Assembly: GCA_963682175.1 (NCBI GenBank) | Contig: OY821772.1 | Location: forward strand, 14,252,743 to 14,316,742 | Reading direction: 5' to 3' | Origin: Triglochin maritima | Lineage: Eukaryota; Streptophyta; Magnoliopsida; Alismatales; Juncaginaceae | DNA: 64,000 nt | In this document: piece after piece, positions 42,345-55,450 of the stretch | Layout: every line of letters begins with the position of its first letter | Numbering within the stretch: the stretch's first letter is position 1 | Notes under the pieces: model-generated | The model's database searches: none | Seen by the model: the letters and a program-made list of their open reading frames with translations, nothing else | Told to the model about the DNA's origin: nothing | Position numbers and translations under genes: made by a program

Positions 42345-44511
42345 TCAACACCAACTCTCAAAGTATTCCTTGTTCTGCGGATATTCATGGAATCGACCAT
42401 TCTTTTCCAAGAAACTGAGTATAGGCATTGTTTCCCCAAGAATAAAAGCAGCCTCTCTGACTCTATCCTCCCTAAGCCCAAATGTACCATTTGAACAATG
42501 AGAGAATATTGCAAGTGGAAGATTGGTCAGACAAGCCCCCCATAAGATCCACAACCAGACTTTCCAACCACTCAATCGACCAACCATTGAAAGGAACATA
42601 GCCATGACTCTGTTTTTGAAGCATAGTCTCTGTGATCCTATACAAGCAATAAGCAGCCATGAACTTGGTGGACCAATTCTTAGAACAAACATTCTCAAAC
42701 TCCATGTGCTCTATTGCTCTTATGTTGAGCTCAAAAATGATACCTCTTGGGTCAACTGATGACACTTGTGAAGATATTTTTGCAAGCTTCACGTCTAACC
42801 ATCGATTGTGATGGTAGACACCTTCCCACACCATTTTCGCCGCCCTGTGCATGCTTGAAGAGTCTTTCTCACAAAGTGTGTCATCAATGAAGAACACGTA
42901 TTTGAGGCCTTCATCAACGCAATTCATTAGGCTTTTATTCTTAGATGATCGAGAAGTCGCATGAACAATACTTGCAAGAGTGACCAACACAAGCCCCCAA
43001 GATTTTGATGGCTCATATTTGGAAGTTCTGAATTTTGAGGGGATGTCTGAATTGTAGACATCATGAAGCCCCTTGAAACCTTCTTTGATTGAAGAATGGT
43101 TACTAAGGAAATAGTTCAAATGCAATGGCTGATTTGCTTCGCCGCTTCTTATCCAATCATCTGAATATTTCTTCCATCGTCGCACAATCTTTTTTTGAGA
43201 TGACTGTTTCTTTAGTTTCAGATGCAAAACATACTTCAAAAGCTCTTCATCGTTCTCGTCCACATTCTGTTTAACACACATTCCACAACACTTTCTTGAC
43301 ATTACCAACAACAATTTAATCGGCACTGTAATGACAAGCAGAAGTAAGCATAGTGAAAGAAGATTAATCTTGCATAAAGTCACAATTACGAATTGCAACG
43401 CCATTACTGCTGCGACCAACATTGTTCTTGTGATGGATGTCAACTTCCTAAGAACTTTACTTCTGATCTGCAATGGTAATGGAGCCTCCATCCATTCCCT
43501 TAACAACTGGTAATCAGTTTTGTTTATTGTGAACAATGACTTCAATATGTTGAAAACAGAAGGCATGGAGTCTAATCCTCGCAACAGAGATACCAAAACA
43601 CCTATAATTATTCCAAGTGATTGGACAACGAAAATCACCATAGTAGACCACCTGTAATCTGATTTCATATAACAACTCCAGCCACCATTGAAAAAATGCA
43701 ACTTCGCATAAGACCTCAGATTAACATAGAAGAAAATAAGAAGAAACACAAGCGAATTTTGTAGAGCACAGAGGCAAGAAAGCTTGGACTTGCGCAGGAC
43801 GTAATCTGGACTGGAGGTGAAAGCCATCAACCAATGTTTACGTAAGTACTCCCTTAATTTCTCTACGGATAACTTCGTGGTAGCATCAGTTTGAGACATC
43901 TCGTGTAGCATCTCATCTCGTACAGAGTTATATTGTCTTTCCAAACGCTTCCTCATTGTAGGCACCATCAAGGAATAACAAAGCAAATACAAGAAATTGA
44001 ATAACATAGTTTGTGCCACAAACCTAGAAAGATCTCCCAAGTTGTCTTCCAAAACCAACGTGTTGCGTTCGTTGGACAACGTTATAAGTATCCCGTTATT
44101 TATTTGGATGATGATGTCGACAAAGAGGGTGACAACCAAGATTCCTAGTGCCGTCATGTTGGAGAACAAAGCGATCCCATCCATGACATAGAGCGATGGC
44201 ATGGCGTGGGTCATGGTGATGCTTAGGAAAAGGAGGCCTAAAAGCTTGCCATAAAAAACACCTGGAGTTTCAGCCTCGATATCGGATGGCATCTTAGTGG
44301 CTACAGCCAATAGGGTCAGAGTGGCAGCATTGAAAGAGAAGAATTTGGATGGAATCCACCATTTACGTTGGACGAAGCTATTGAACAAATCGGCTACCAT
44401 GAAAAGAACACATACCAGAGAGGCAGCTCCTATGTACATACCAATCCATGGCGCCGCCTTCTCGTAACGGGATTCATCCGAAACGGGGAAGGTGTAACTG
44501 CAGTTGCTCAT
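42345..44511 (-). pseudogene. multi-pass plant membrane protein, C-terminal frameshift
   Basis: From ATG 44511 (MSNCSYTFPVSD) a single exon runs 679 codons to 42472. It has about eight hydrophobic segments in the first 430 residues (for example IGMYIGAASLVCVLFMVADL near 24-43, LGILVVTLFVDIIIQ, LVFLLIFFYV, MLVAAVMALQFVIVTL). A basic cytoplasmic-looking stretch (RKRLERQY...LSVEKLREYLRKHW) lies between segments, and a soluble C-terminal part follows. I recognise it only as an uncharacterised plant membrane protein type and do not know its function. A run of six C at 42536-42541, against five in copy A, shifts the frame. The conserved tail (GLREDRVREAAFILGET, ending FESWC) lies in the next frame to 42345. 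Either the gene has lost about 50 residues or this is a homopolymer sequencing error. Confidence 0.85.
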
Positions 44512-45548
44512 TAGGCTGGCTTTCAGAAATAACTACTAGTTGGTCAAGAAGATGCAACCTTGACTAGGTATAGAGTGTATCGTATGATGTCTCTTAATTG
44601 GAGGATATTACTCTAAACTTCAATGATGAGTAGAGTCCAATGCCTAGTCATGTACACCTCTGTTTTGAATTAAGCAACCCTCTATGCCTGCAATCAGAAT
44701 ATCCAGTTATACTATTTTTGGTTGTAAATTTCAACTTGTTTTTGTATAGAAACTCCCAAATTGTTTAATGGAAAGGCTTCGAAGAGAAAACAAAAAGAAA
44801 TGCTTAATATATATTATGGGATATCGATTGCACTGTTAAATATCAAGTATTCAACTGGTCAAGCTTTAATACTAGAAGATGTCAATGACATGTGCAGTAA
44901 CAATGAACTGAAATTTAATGAAGTCAAGGGCAAAACTCACCTCTATACCTGTACTTAATTTACTCAATGATATAAACCTCAGAGCTCCAAACAGAAACTA
45001 ACCAATATCCTACATAGAGATATAGACAAACAAAAGTATTAAACTATGATACTAATGAGCAGCAAAACTGACCACGCACTGGAAAGTAAAATAAAAACTG
45101 GAATAAAATAAAAGAAACAAAGAGAAATGGCACTTCACAACAAGAAGCAGCATGCATGGTAAATCAAACCAACATATTAGCAGAAGGAGAAAGCTCCTGG
45201 CCTCTTACCTCTTCTTGAGCCTCCACTCACAAAGTGTGAGAGAAAAGGAAAACGTTGAGAACAGAAGATTGATAATGGAAGGGGTGGAAAGGAATATGAT
45301 TTATGAGTTGGAAACGCTTTTAATGAATGTATATGGGAATGAAAACACAACTTTGACAAATATTATATATTTTCATGGGCAACAGTACACAATTTGGACA
45401 AATTTAAGATATTTTCATGGGCAGCAGCGTTACACAACTTGGACAAATTTTTGATTATATCTTACTCACTAACAATAATTGGGGCGCCAAATTGGACCAA
45501 TCATTGTTATTCAGTGGAAGTCAACCATTTTGAATAGTAGAAAGCAAG
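44512..45548 (-). other. 5' flank of the membrane-protein gene
   Basis: Closely matches copy A (16632-17324 and 18266-18506), so the promoter region was duplicated with the gene. There is a repeated TATTTTCATGGGCA(A/G)CAG at about 45367 and 45412. No TATA box can be assigned with confidence. Confidence 0.55.
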
Positions 45549-45589
45549 GCTGAGAGACTACATGGCTCTCTGTGGATGTTGTTCTTAGA

Positions 45590-45988
45590 CTATCCGTAAC
45601 CATAATCCGGCCGACATCGTCACGAACGTTTTTTTTCCAAATCAATTTTTTTTTCTCCACGTCACATTTCTCTCTTCTCAACCAATTTTTTTCTCTTTCC
45701 TACACTATTCACATCATAACCACAACCCACCACAACCTATCTCTCTCGTTCACATCATTTCAGGATCCATTTTGGATTTTTTTTAAAATACTAACAAATC
45801 AAAATAATTATAAAATGTATTTTCAAAAAAATAAATAAAAAAGATTCAAACAATAAAATTTAAAAATAAAAAAAAACAAAAAAATAATAATAAAATAATT
45901 AGACGACCCGATCGTCCCACGCGTTAAGTGGGGGGACCCACGACCCGATCGTGAGGTCGCATAAACCCCTGTTACCACTGCTCTTAGG
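45590..45988. mobile_element. possible MITE
   Basis: The left end (TTAGACTATCCGTAACCATAA) and the inverted right end (TAAGAGCAGTGGTAACAGGGG) share a spaced GTAAC. The body is AT-rich with a GC-rich right part (GACCCGATCGT twice, near 45904 and 45951). A TTA/TAA border would fit a PIF/Harbinger-type element. Evidence is weak. Confidence 0.35.
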
Positions 45989-46595
45989 AGCATTTTTCAG
46001 CTTTCAACGGGCCCAACAACCCAAAAAAGTTGCCCCACGCATGTAAACAAAACGTTGGGTGCTGAGTTGATTAAGATGGCACTTTTCCACGGTCTTTTTT
46101 TACTCTTCCACGAGAAGCTCCCTTAGTGAGTTTTTCGGGGCTGTTTATCGATTAACACTACTTAACGCAAAATTGCTTTAATGCTCTCAAACAATTTGAA
46201 AAGTACACGAAATAACTGCTTCAAGTTTCAAGTATGGTCACACCGTTCGAGATATTTACGAAGAAGTAATTATTGTAAAAGCAAATAAATTGCCTCATTT
46301 ATTGAACTCTGCTACAGTTTTAGCCAAGCTTCACCTTCCTCTTCTCCAACGCCAAACCCCCAACTTTTCCTCCCCTTCCCCAAGTCGAAGCCTCCACTTT
46401 CCCCATCGCATTGTCTGACAGTCCGTCATTGTGGCCGATATCTTTGTATTAGGAGTCCATAGTGCGGAGGTAGGTCTCAACCATCAACTTCGTCGGTACG
46501 TCTTTGTATGAAGACGAACCCACGGTCCTTTGTTCCTCCATCGGCTGACCATGGGATAGTGGCTACGAACTTGCAGAGTTTGTTGGACCAATTGC
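45989..46595. other. no gene recognised
   Basis: Mixed-composition intergenic sequence. A CT-rich stretch at 46325-46420 gives no convincing protein. Confidence 0.45.
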
Positions 46596-47097
46596 CCACC
46601 CGGTAGGGCTGTTCGTGGGGCGGGTTTGCCCTGTCAACCAGTCCCGTCTCGTCACGTGTCGGGTGGGTTGCGGTTGTTTTTCTTACAACCTGTAAACTCG
46701 TTAGATTAAACGGGACGAGTTGCGGTTGAAGGTTAACTCGCCCTGCTAACCTGCCAAATTATATTTAAATATATAAATATACATTATAAATATATTATTT
46801 AAAAGTTTAGATTGTAATTATAATAAAATAAACGTGTTTAGCTTTATTATTTTATTAACTAAGTCTCTTTTAGTCTTTTACATCTTGGTTTTACTTGTTT
46901 GATTTTGTATGATTTTTACAAGTTTTGAATTTTAATTTCATTTCATACATGTTATGGGTCTAAATAAATTATATAAAAATCAACCCGTTTAATCCGCCAA
47001 ACTGATCTCGCTCCACTTACCCACTGAACTTTGGTGGCGGGTAGAGGTCGGTGCGAAGCCCGCCCTGCCCCACCCTGTTTGCACCCCTACCGCCCGA
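46596..47097. mobile_element. hAT-like MITE
   Basis: Termini TAGGGCTGTTCG (46604) and, inverted, TAGGGGTGCAAA (ending 47089). Flanking octamers CCACCCGG and CCGCCCGA match at six of eight positions and look like an aged target duplication. The element holds GGGCGGGTT/CCCGCC motifs at both ends and an AT-rich centre. It is non-coding, of the same general type as 22937-23522 and 17757-18175. Confidence 0.6.
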
Positions 47098-47609
47098 CTT
47101 ACAGTATGAGTAACTAAGAGACATACAACCACTACACATATGAGTTGGGAATTATGCAAATTGAGCCCACCGATTCCTCTCAAGGGACATTCTCCTATGG
47201 AACCACCCAAGCGACACCCACACCACAACCACCACCAAATAAACACATGTAACGAAAAGTTCGGGCCAAAACAATTTTTGAACTAAGCGAAGATGAGGCC
47301 GATAAGGTCAATTGGGATGACTTCCAACACATGACCTAGGTACGGTTATGTACAAGAAATGGCAGCCAGTAACAAAAGGGAGTCGATCCTCAACCCAAAG
47401 GGAAGGCAAACATGGAAAGAAAGATTATTCAAACAAAAAACAACGTTAAACATGTCATAAAGTGTCTTAAATTTCAAAAATATGTCTCTTCCGCACAATA
47501 TATTATTTTCAACTCTTTCTTCCTAGGCGTACCAAGCTTTATCATACGAATGTTGATAGAGTAATATGCATTCACTCTTGCTGAATTTCTGCAGGAGTGA
47601 TGGTGATGT
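47098..47609. other. no gene recognised
   Basis: No repeat or protein-like frame was seen between the MITE and the transposase relic. Confidence 0.45.
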
Positions 47610-48700
47610 TTGTTCAAATAGTGGGAAGAATCATGTTGCAAATAAAACTTGCGTCACATTGTACATGGTCATGCAAAAACATCTCGTTGTTGTAGGTGTG
47701 TTCTTAACAGGGAAACATTTTTTCTTCTCATTGTAAGATGCATATATTGTCCAATTACAACATTTCATTAAACAACAAGTTGTGAATAACTTCTTTCCAA
47801 ACACCATCACTTTGAATTGAATAATTTGTCTCAAATGCCAATATTTTAAATGATTTAGATATTCATCTTTTGTTGCAAAAGTCCTATGCAACCAATACCT
47901 TTGTCCACTTTCAGAGAATCTCAAATCCAATTCTCATTAGGATCTATGTCTAGCAAGTGCCTTAAATCTGGTACGTAACGATGGCAATGGCAATGGCAAT
48001 GGCAATGCCAGCAAATTAGTGTTAATAATAGCTTCATGTACGTTGTCCTTGGGTTCTTGATTTATACATCTGCCATGTAATGAAACGTGTTTTGCATCTC
48101 TAGAAGTGATGTTGGATCTACATCAACAATATCTACCTCCTTACCCTTCGTCTCACTATTATCTCTCTCATCACTTTCTCCCTCTTCCACCTGTTTATCC
48201 TCTGATCCCGACTCAACTACCTCCGCTTCATATTCATCCCAATCCAGTGGCGTGTGATGTGAGTAGACAAATACAAAGAACCTAACTCTTAATGAAGAAT
48301 CACTTGCTTATTATTGGCCATATGTTAGTTGCCTTGCCTGAATATCCTCAATTAGAAGGAAAACAACCAACAATACAACACTCTTCATGCTATCAAAAGA
48401 TGAAAACGTCATTTCCATGCTTTGATAATCAAATACATTAGCACAATCCCACTGTCCATACGGCGTCCCCTTGCATGTTAACATCAAGTCAAACAATTCT
48501 TTGCAAAACCACCAAATACGAAAGCTTTTTTACGTAACTCATCAAACCGCATTTCACAAGTAACTTTCATCATTCATTTGTAACCTTCTTCGTACTCTAG
48601 ATTGTCATCTATGAATTGGAGAACCACATCGAGTAAAACTAGAACAAACCCATACCTAAACTTATTACTCGAGTCTAAAATCTACCTATCATACATGAAA
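47610..48700 (-). pseudogene. MuDR-type transposase N-terminal relic
   Basis: On the minus strand 47631-47930 encodes a 99-residue stretch with TKDEYLNHLKYWHLRQIIQF, CCLMKCCNWTIYASYNEKKK and later NTPTTTRCFC. This is the shape of the N-terminal DNA-binding zinc region of plant Mutator transposases (F..K......Y......F.....KN...C....C.W...A). Upstream (48100-48250) is an acidic stretch (DWDEYEAEVVESGSEDK), as is usual before that domain, and 48310-48700 contains broken pieces that may be the PB1-like start. The catalytic domain is absent. The identification is by pattern only. Confidence 0.5.
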
Positions 48701-48969
48701 TGAAAACAAATCAATAAGCAATCTCGAAATACAAATTCATACTCACATAATAACATAAACAAAAGAAAACAACACCAATAATAAAATTCTTTAACAAAGT
48801 ACCTAATGGGCTAAAACTGAAACATACTCAAATAAAAGGGCACCAAATTGAAATATACAAAAGGGAAGGGGGCCTATCCTTGGGAGGAAAATGGAGGAGA
48901 GTGAGGTAAGAAAGGGTTTGGGTGCGGGCTTAAGTCTTAACAGAGAGTAGTAACTCCGATAGTTTTTTG
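48701..48969. other. no gene recognised
   Basis: AT-rich spacer with no clear feature. Confidence 0.4.
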
Positions 48970-49474
48970 TTGGGAAACTTTTAAGTTCAAAATCGCAAGT
49001 GCACAACCGCATTGAAGTGGTAGCAAGTACGTGTCGTGTCCACGATGAGTGAGTGCAGATCGTCGTCGACCATACTCGAGTGGGGGAAGAAAACGAAGAG
49101 TGAGTTTGTATATCTACACTAAATTACACTAATTATAATTTGTAAAATAAATCCGACTAATCCTATAGGAGGTGGAGAATGCATGCAAAAGTGAAGATGT
49201 GTGTGTACAATTAAGCACGAATGACATGCATAACATGAAAATCTTATAATACCCCAATCCTAAATGTGTCTCTACATGGATTAAGATTTATCACCATCAT
49301 TAAAACATACAAAACACTACTCAAGATAAGGACAAAGACAACCACATGATTACATGTCAATCTTATCTTTATGACGACATGAATAACCTAGAAATCCATA
49401 AAGACAACAACCCCAATTACAATTCCACATGAATTAAGATTTAACACCATTACTAAAACATACAAGATATTAAT
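48970..49474. repeat. truncated LTR-like fragment and local duplication
   Basis: 48988-49120 (CGCAAGTGCACAACCGC..TTGAAG.GGTAGCAAGTACG) resembles the first 100 bp of the minus-oriented LTRs at 49475 and 54106. The rest of the LTR is missing. After it, a phrase of about 40 bp (AAGATTTA(T/A)CACCAT.A.TAAAACATACAA) occurs at 49283 and 49438. Confidence 0.5.
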
Positions 49475-50825
49475 TGATTGAACGTTTCAATTATAACCGC
49501 AAGTGCACGGTCGCGTTGAAGCGGTGACAAATACAAGTTGATCCACAGGGACGTGTGTCGACTTTAGTTTGTTTGAAGGCGAGTGTGAAAGAAAGGAGAG
49601 AATGATTGATTAAACTAAACTACACTAAACTAGTAGCAACAAGGAAGGCAATGAAAGCACAAAATGAACTAAAACTAAGCGACTAATAAAAGAAAATAGA
49701 AATCAGGAATGGAAAACCCCTAAGGGTGGAGTGTGTGTACACATGAAATAAGTGTGGTGAATGCATACAATAAGCTCAAGTGTAGTTAGTGTTTGTTAAT
49801 GTATAAGAAGAAGCTAATGGCAAAACCTATCATTTAAAGCACTAACCTAGGTGATTAATATGAGCACGACAAGTTTGTTATTAAGAACATAAACAAGCAT
49901 GGAATGTACCGAAACATTATGGCAGAAACCATCAAGTAAAAGTTCTTAATAATTCAAGCAAGCATACTAACATTTCTCACAAACAACAATGTCTAGCATT
50001 CATACCATCTACATAACATGTATACACATCTACTCCACTCCCAAAGGGGATGGAACTACTCACACATATTAAACTAACATTTATACTAAGGAAAGAAAAC
50101 ATGCTTAAACTAATTATAAGAAGACTAAAACAACAAGTTAACTAAGTATGCAAGAATTGAAAAGACAAGACAATATGAAGAAAACTTAACAAAACATCTA
50201 TTATTACTCACTCAATTACAAGTAGCTTCTCTCCACCAGGGTTTTTGCTTCAAGGCTTTTACTCCTAGTAGAGAGGTTGCCCACCAAGAGAGAGATGTGG
50301 TACAAGAGAGGAGGGAGAGTTCAATTTATAGCCATAGAAAAAGGTAATCAGGGACAATCCCCGAGTATGGGACTAAACAAATACCAGAAATAGACTAAAT
50401 ACACACTAATACGCGACCCTACGAAATCAGCAGTCTTGGACCGCCAATTGGCAGTCTATATTGTTTGGATCCGGCTATTGTTTCATGTGGGCTTTTCTGG
50501 ATGTCTTTGTTGGTCTTTGATGCATCTACTTCGCTTGCTGGAGCTCCGACCCGAATAGAATTGCCAAAATACTCCCAATGATGGTGTGGAGTATTCTTGT
50601 TTGCTCATTGGTCCTTCGATCTTACACGAAGGTTCTTCGATATTGCATCTTAGTCCTCGAGTCTCTCAACTCAGTCCTTTTCCCTGCTATTAGGTCCATT
50701 TATAGTCTCTCCTTCTCAAACCTACTTATTCCTGAAAACTAAACATTAAATTCGTTACATAGCATTGTTTGGGTGAAAGATAATGGATATAAGACACAAA
50801 GATATGCATGAAATGATGTCAATCA
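49475..50825 (-). repeat. 3' LTR, Athila/Tat-like
   Basis: 1351 bp with plus-strand ends TGATTGAACG and GATGTCAATCA. A minus-strand TATA motif (CTATAAATTG) is at about 50322-50331. Compared with 54106-55450 it has GGAGGGAGAGTTCAA-type differences near 50310 and is otherwise very similar. The left end could instead be TGAACG at 49479. Confidence 0.85.
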
Positions 50826-52329
50826 AATACCCCCACACCTAACTTTTGCTAGTCCCGAGCAAAACAAAGAAAGAGAAAAATGAAAGAAAGGAAAAAAATA
50901 CGAAAAACAGGGAAAACCTAACTTTCGTAGGAATCACAGTTGCACTTAGCACGTGCAACAAGCCGTTAAATCTCCTTGTCGCCAAGGAGGAGGAGTGTTG
51001 TCTCCTGAGGGTTTTCAGCGGATATATCCACAAAATCCGAACACAGATGCATAGTTCAATCTAGAAACTCGACTCGATGGACTCATTTTTATCGATCATT
51101 GGACGCGATAATCCTACGAGCCGACTTTATGGATGTATTCAGTCCACACACCTAGCCTAATGAACCATTCTTGCAAGTTAACTAAGGACTTAAGTGAAAG
51201 ACATGGACAACCTCAACATCCTCAAGTGATACAAATTGTAAAGTCCATTAAGGTTCTTATTTGCATTACCATTTTTTTTTGTTTTTGTTTTGTTTCTTAT
51301 TTTTTTTATTAGTTGGAGCTTCATTCTCCCAGGGCCAGGTTTTGTGCATCATTGCCTATGTGGACTTACACTATCACGTACACTTTTCCCCAAATCTCCA
51401 CATAGGGCAATCCCTACCACCTGTATAACGGGAGTTCGGTCGGCGCATCCCAAGTCAGATGACTCGAAAGCACCTGACACAAAGTCCCCTCAGGCCCACT
51501 TTCCCGAGTGATAGGAGCCGTGCGAGAAGAGAGAACACCTACTTACTTATATATTATTTACACATGAACCAAAGCCCCTACACTTAATGTCTCACAACAA
51601 GATTTAAAGGGTCATTGACTACAACAAACTTCCTTATATTAACATACACGAATTATTGACTCACTAGGTTTCGTGCATCCCCCTGTATGGGACTTCTTTA
51701 AATGTTTGAGTACTGAAACCCTATGATTACTCGCCCCCCGAGGGAAAACCGGGGTGCATCCTAACGACTTGATTAAGTCCTAAAGCCACTGTACTAGATA
51801 TCCTAATGCATCAAGCTCAAGACAATTTTGGGAGCTTTCTTTTTACTTTGCCTCTCAACGGTTTTGCACATGCTAAACACATGCAAATCCCACAAAATAT
51901 TTTATTTCGCAAACACATGAAGATTTTGAAAGAATTGTGAAAATTTTAAAGCACTAGGCAAGCAAAAGAAGACAAGTCACCCAAGGATCATAGCAAGCAG
52001 ATATATCGATATTAAATGAAACACTCTAACATGACCCTAGCAATACAAACAAAATCAAAGGAAAAGACTCGACTTTGTACAGACGTAAAACACCCCCAGA
52101 CCTACTTCATGCATTGTCCTCAATGAATGCGAGTAAGATACTACATGGATTTATACATGAAAAAGGAAAGATCTCACCAACGTGAAGTGCAAAAGGAAGT
52201 TCATGGTTATGTTGATGGACACAAACCTGAATTCCCTCAAAATCTGTGAGATGCTAAAGAAGGGATACAAATACGTGAAAGAAATAAGGCCCAAATACCC
52301 AATCGTCGGAGCCCACAACAATCGATGCT

Positions 52330-52880
52330 CACTGAAGGAGTTTTTTTTCTTCTGTTCTTCTTTTTTGATGTATCTGGTGCCGTATCTGTTGAGTTTTCTT
52401 TTGAGGGAAAATTCTCTTCAGAAATACGATCACAAAGTCATCCCAAGACCGAATAGAGCTCGCCGGGAGGCTGTACATTCATTTATTCGCGTTATCCTTC
52501 AACGCGAAAGAAATCATCCTCAACTGGACTGAGTCCTCATCAAGCTGTTGAAGCTTGAACATGGAGCATACTTTCTCGAATTCACGTATAAAAATATACG
52601 GATCCTCCTTATTGGCAGTGAAGGTAGGAAGCATGCTCACATATTGAGGTTTCAGCTCATAGTTGTTCCCGCGAGGTATGGGAAGAACTATGCAAGAAGG
52701 CTGCGCGGCCTGAACAGGATGAGTCTGCTCCCACAAAGCCATCGGTCTATCCTGTCAAGCTAATGGTGGTGGTGCACCAAGAACTCGATCCTGACCGAAT
52801 CCCTCTTCCTCTCGAGTCAGAGGAGGAGAAGAAGGAGGTCTACGTGGTGGTGGGAGCGGACCAAGGTAATCCATTTATGG
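52330..52880 (-). pseudogene. broken Athila-type gag
   Basis: The minus strand reads MALWEQTHPVQAAQPSCIV from 52742, then NNYELKPQYVSMLPTFTANK, EDPYIFIREFEKVCSMFKL and a core ending FALKDNANK before a TGA (52479-52481). In the same frame it continues MYSLPASSIRSWDDFVIVFL. This matches the capsid-domain start of Athila/Tat gag (LPTFHG..EDP..HL.EF..VC). Upstream codons to about 52880 are proline-rich with another stop. Downstream the sequence jumps to the 3' non-coding region, so the rest of gag and all of pol have been deleted. Confidence 0.78.
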
Positions 52881-54082
52881 AACCCGGTCTCCCTCATCAC
52901 CACGAGAAGACTCGGACTCACGTTCCAAAGGAGCATGAGGCGGAGATGGCCGATAACCAAGACCGTCCATCTCAAAAAAATGCACTCTCTCAAGTCGAGC
53001 GCTCTCACCAAAATGAGCCGAACCTCGCATAAAATGCTCGACTCGACTCTAAAATAACACACAACAGAAGGTGGACTAAGAGGAGACTACTCGTAGAAAA
53101 TAGATGAGGAGATGACTCAGATGAGGAGGGAAGAATCCTTAGAGCTAGCGTGGGTAGTGGGTGAAGGTAGAAGCCTAATCTAGCAAGCATGACTCTAACA
53201 ACTTAAGGATATGGGTCCTTAGGCTAGACGACGCCTAACTTCGAGGTTAGTAGTCTCGACACGCCTCACCTCCCTACAACGAAGACCACAATGCCCAGCA
53301 AGTGATAACAGATCCGGAGATCTAGTACTCCCTACTATCGACAAGGCAGGCGACGCCGATCAGGTCATGACGGTCTCGACTAGATTACTCTCCTAGTGCG
53401 TCCAAAACCCTTAGGGTCAATGTCTACTTGCTTTAAGAATTAAGTCTTTTATTAAGAGTGATTTTTGGGGCCAAGGAAAGGGTGATGAAATCCCCCACCT
53501 TATCTTTTATGGTATAGCCTCTCCTTAGTAGCATTTTGATCCTAAATCTAGCAATCAACTCTCCAATCAAACGCTTAACTCACTCTTGTCCCGATGAACC
53601 TTACTAACTAATGCATGGTCGAAACATGCATGAATGAGAGAATTGGGTGTACGTACCTCATGCAAGAAATCGACAACAAAAATGTAAAGCAAAGAAAAGA
53701 CAAATGCGTGTAAGGTCTACAAATATGCATGACCTAGATGACAATCAATTTACTCTTTTGCTTTGAGTTTTAAGGTCTTTGATTAAAGGGGATTGATTGT
53801 TAATCTGGGAGCAAGATACAAGTCACAACATGCAAGATTGAGCTCCCATATCACTAAAATGAACAAACAAACAACCAGAACAAATATTGGAGAAAACAAA
53901 GTTCACCAGGCCGCCAATTGGCGGACCCAGACCACTAACTGTCGGTCAGTGTCGTGGGTTTCTGCCTCCAATTCCTCCAGTCGCCTCCCCTTGATCATGA
54001 GGATCCCTGAAACAGATCAAAACTAAAAAAGAAAAATTAAAACCACTCAAATCGTCCAAGCTAAAGTCTCGATAGAACTCCT

Positions 54083-54099
54083 CCCCGGTAACGGTACCA
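54083..54099 (-). other. primer-binding site, tRNA-Asp-like
   Basis: The minus strand reads TGGTACCGTTACCGGGG six bases inside the LTR. Athila/Tat elements typically use TGGCGCCGTTGCCGGGG, complementary to an aspartate tRNA. This copy has two transitions from it. Confidence 0.65.
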
Positions 54100-54105
54100 A
54101 AAACT

Positions 54106-55450
54106 TGATTGATACATTTTAATTATAACCACAAGTGCACAACCGCGTTGTAGCGATGACAAATACGGGTCGATCAACAGGGAGGTGTGTCGACTTTAGT
54201 TTGTTGGAAGGAGAGTAGGAAAGAAAGAAGAGAAAGATTGATTAAACTAAACTACACTAAACTAGTAGCAACAAGGAAGGCAATGAAAGCACAAAATGAA
54301 CTAAAACTAAGCGACTAATAAAAGAAAATAGAAATCAGGAATGGAAAACCCCTAAGGGGTGGAGTGTGTACACATGAAATAAGTGTGGTGAATGCATACA
54401 ATAACCTCAAGTGTAGTTAGTGTTTGTTAATGCATAAGAAGTACCGAATGGCAAGACCTATCATTTAAAACACTAACCTAGGTGATTAATATGAGCATGA
54501 CGAATTTGTAATTAAGAACATAAACAAGCATGGAATGTACCTAAACATTATGACAGAAACCATCAAGTAAAAGTTCTTATTAATTCAAGCATGCATACTA
54601 ACATTTCTCACAAACAACAATGTTTAGCATTCATACCATCTACATAATATGTATACACATCTACTCTACTCCCAAAGGGGATGGAACTACTCACACATAT
54701 ATAAACTAACATTTATACTAAGGAAAGAAAACATGCTTAAACTAATTATAAGAAGACTAAAACAACAAGTTAACTAAGTATGCAAGAATTGAAAAGACAA
54801 GACAATATGAAGAAAACTTAACAAAACATCTATTATTACCCACTCAATTACAAGTAGCTTCTCTCCACCAGGGTTTTTGCTTCAAGGCTTTTACTCCTAG
54901 TAGAGAGGTTGCCCACCAAGAGAGAGATGTGGTTCTATTTATAGCCATAGAAAAAGATAATCCGGGACAAACCCCCGGTATGAGACTAAACAAATACCAG
55001 AAATAGACTAAATACACACTATTAAGCGACCCTATGAAATCTTAGCGGATCCGGATCAAAACAGACCGCCAATTGGAATTTTATATTGTTTGGATCTGGT
55101 CGTTGTTTCATGTGAGCTTTTCTGGATGTCTTTGTTGGTATTTAATGCATATACTTCTCTTGCTGGAGCTCCGACCCGAATAGAATTGCCAAAATACTCC
55201 CAATGATGGTGTGGAGTATTCTTGTTTGCTCATTGGTCCTTCGATCTTACACGAAGGTTCTTTGATATTGCATCTTAGTCCTCGAGTCTCTCAACTCAGT
55301 CCTTTTCCCTGCTATTAGGTCCATTTATAGTCTCTCCTTCTCAAACCTACTTATTCCTGAAAACTAAACATTAAATTCGTTACATAGCATTGTTTGGGTG
55401 AAAGATAATGGATATAAGACACAAAGATATGCATGAAATGATGTCAATCA
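54106..55450 (-). repeat. shared middle LTR, Athila/Tat-like
   Basis: 1345 bp, ends TGATTGATAC and GATGTCAATCA. The minus-strand TATA motif CTATAAATAG is at about 54939-54948. It is flanked by internal sequence on both sides. Confidence 0.85.

Noticed and set aside
42523..42759. Plus-strand frame opposite the membrane-protein gene
   Set aside because: It is the antisense shadow of the real coding frame.
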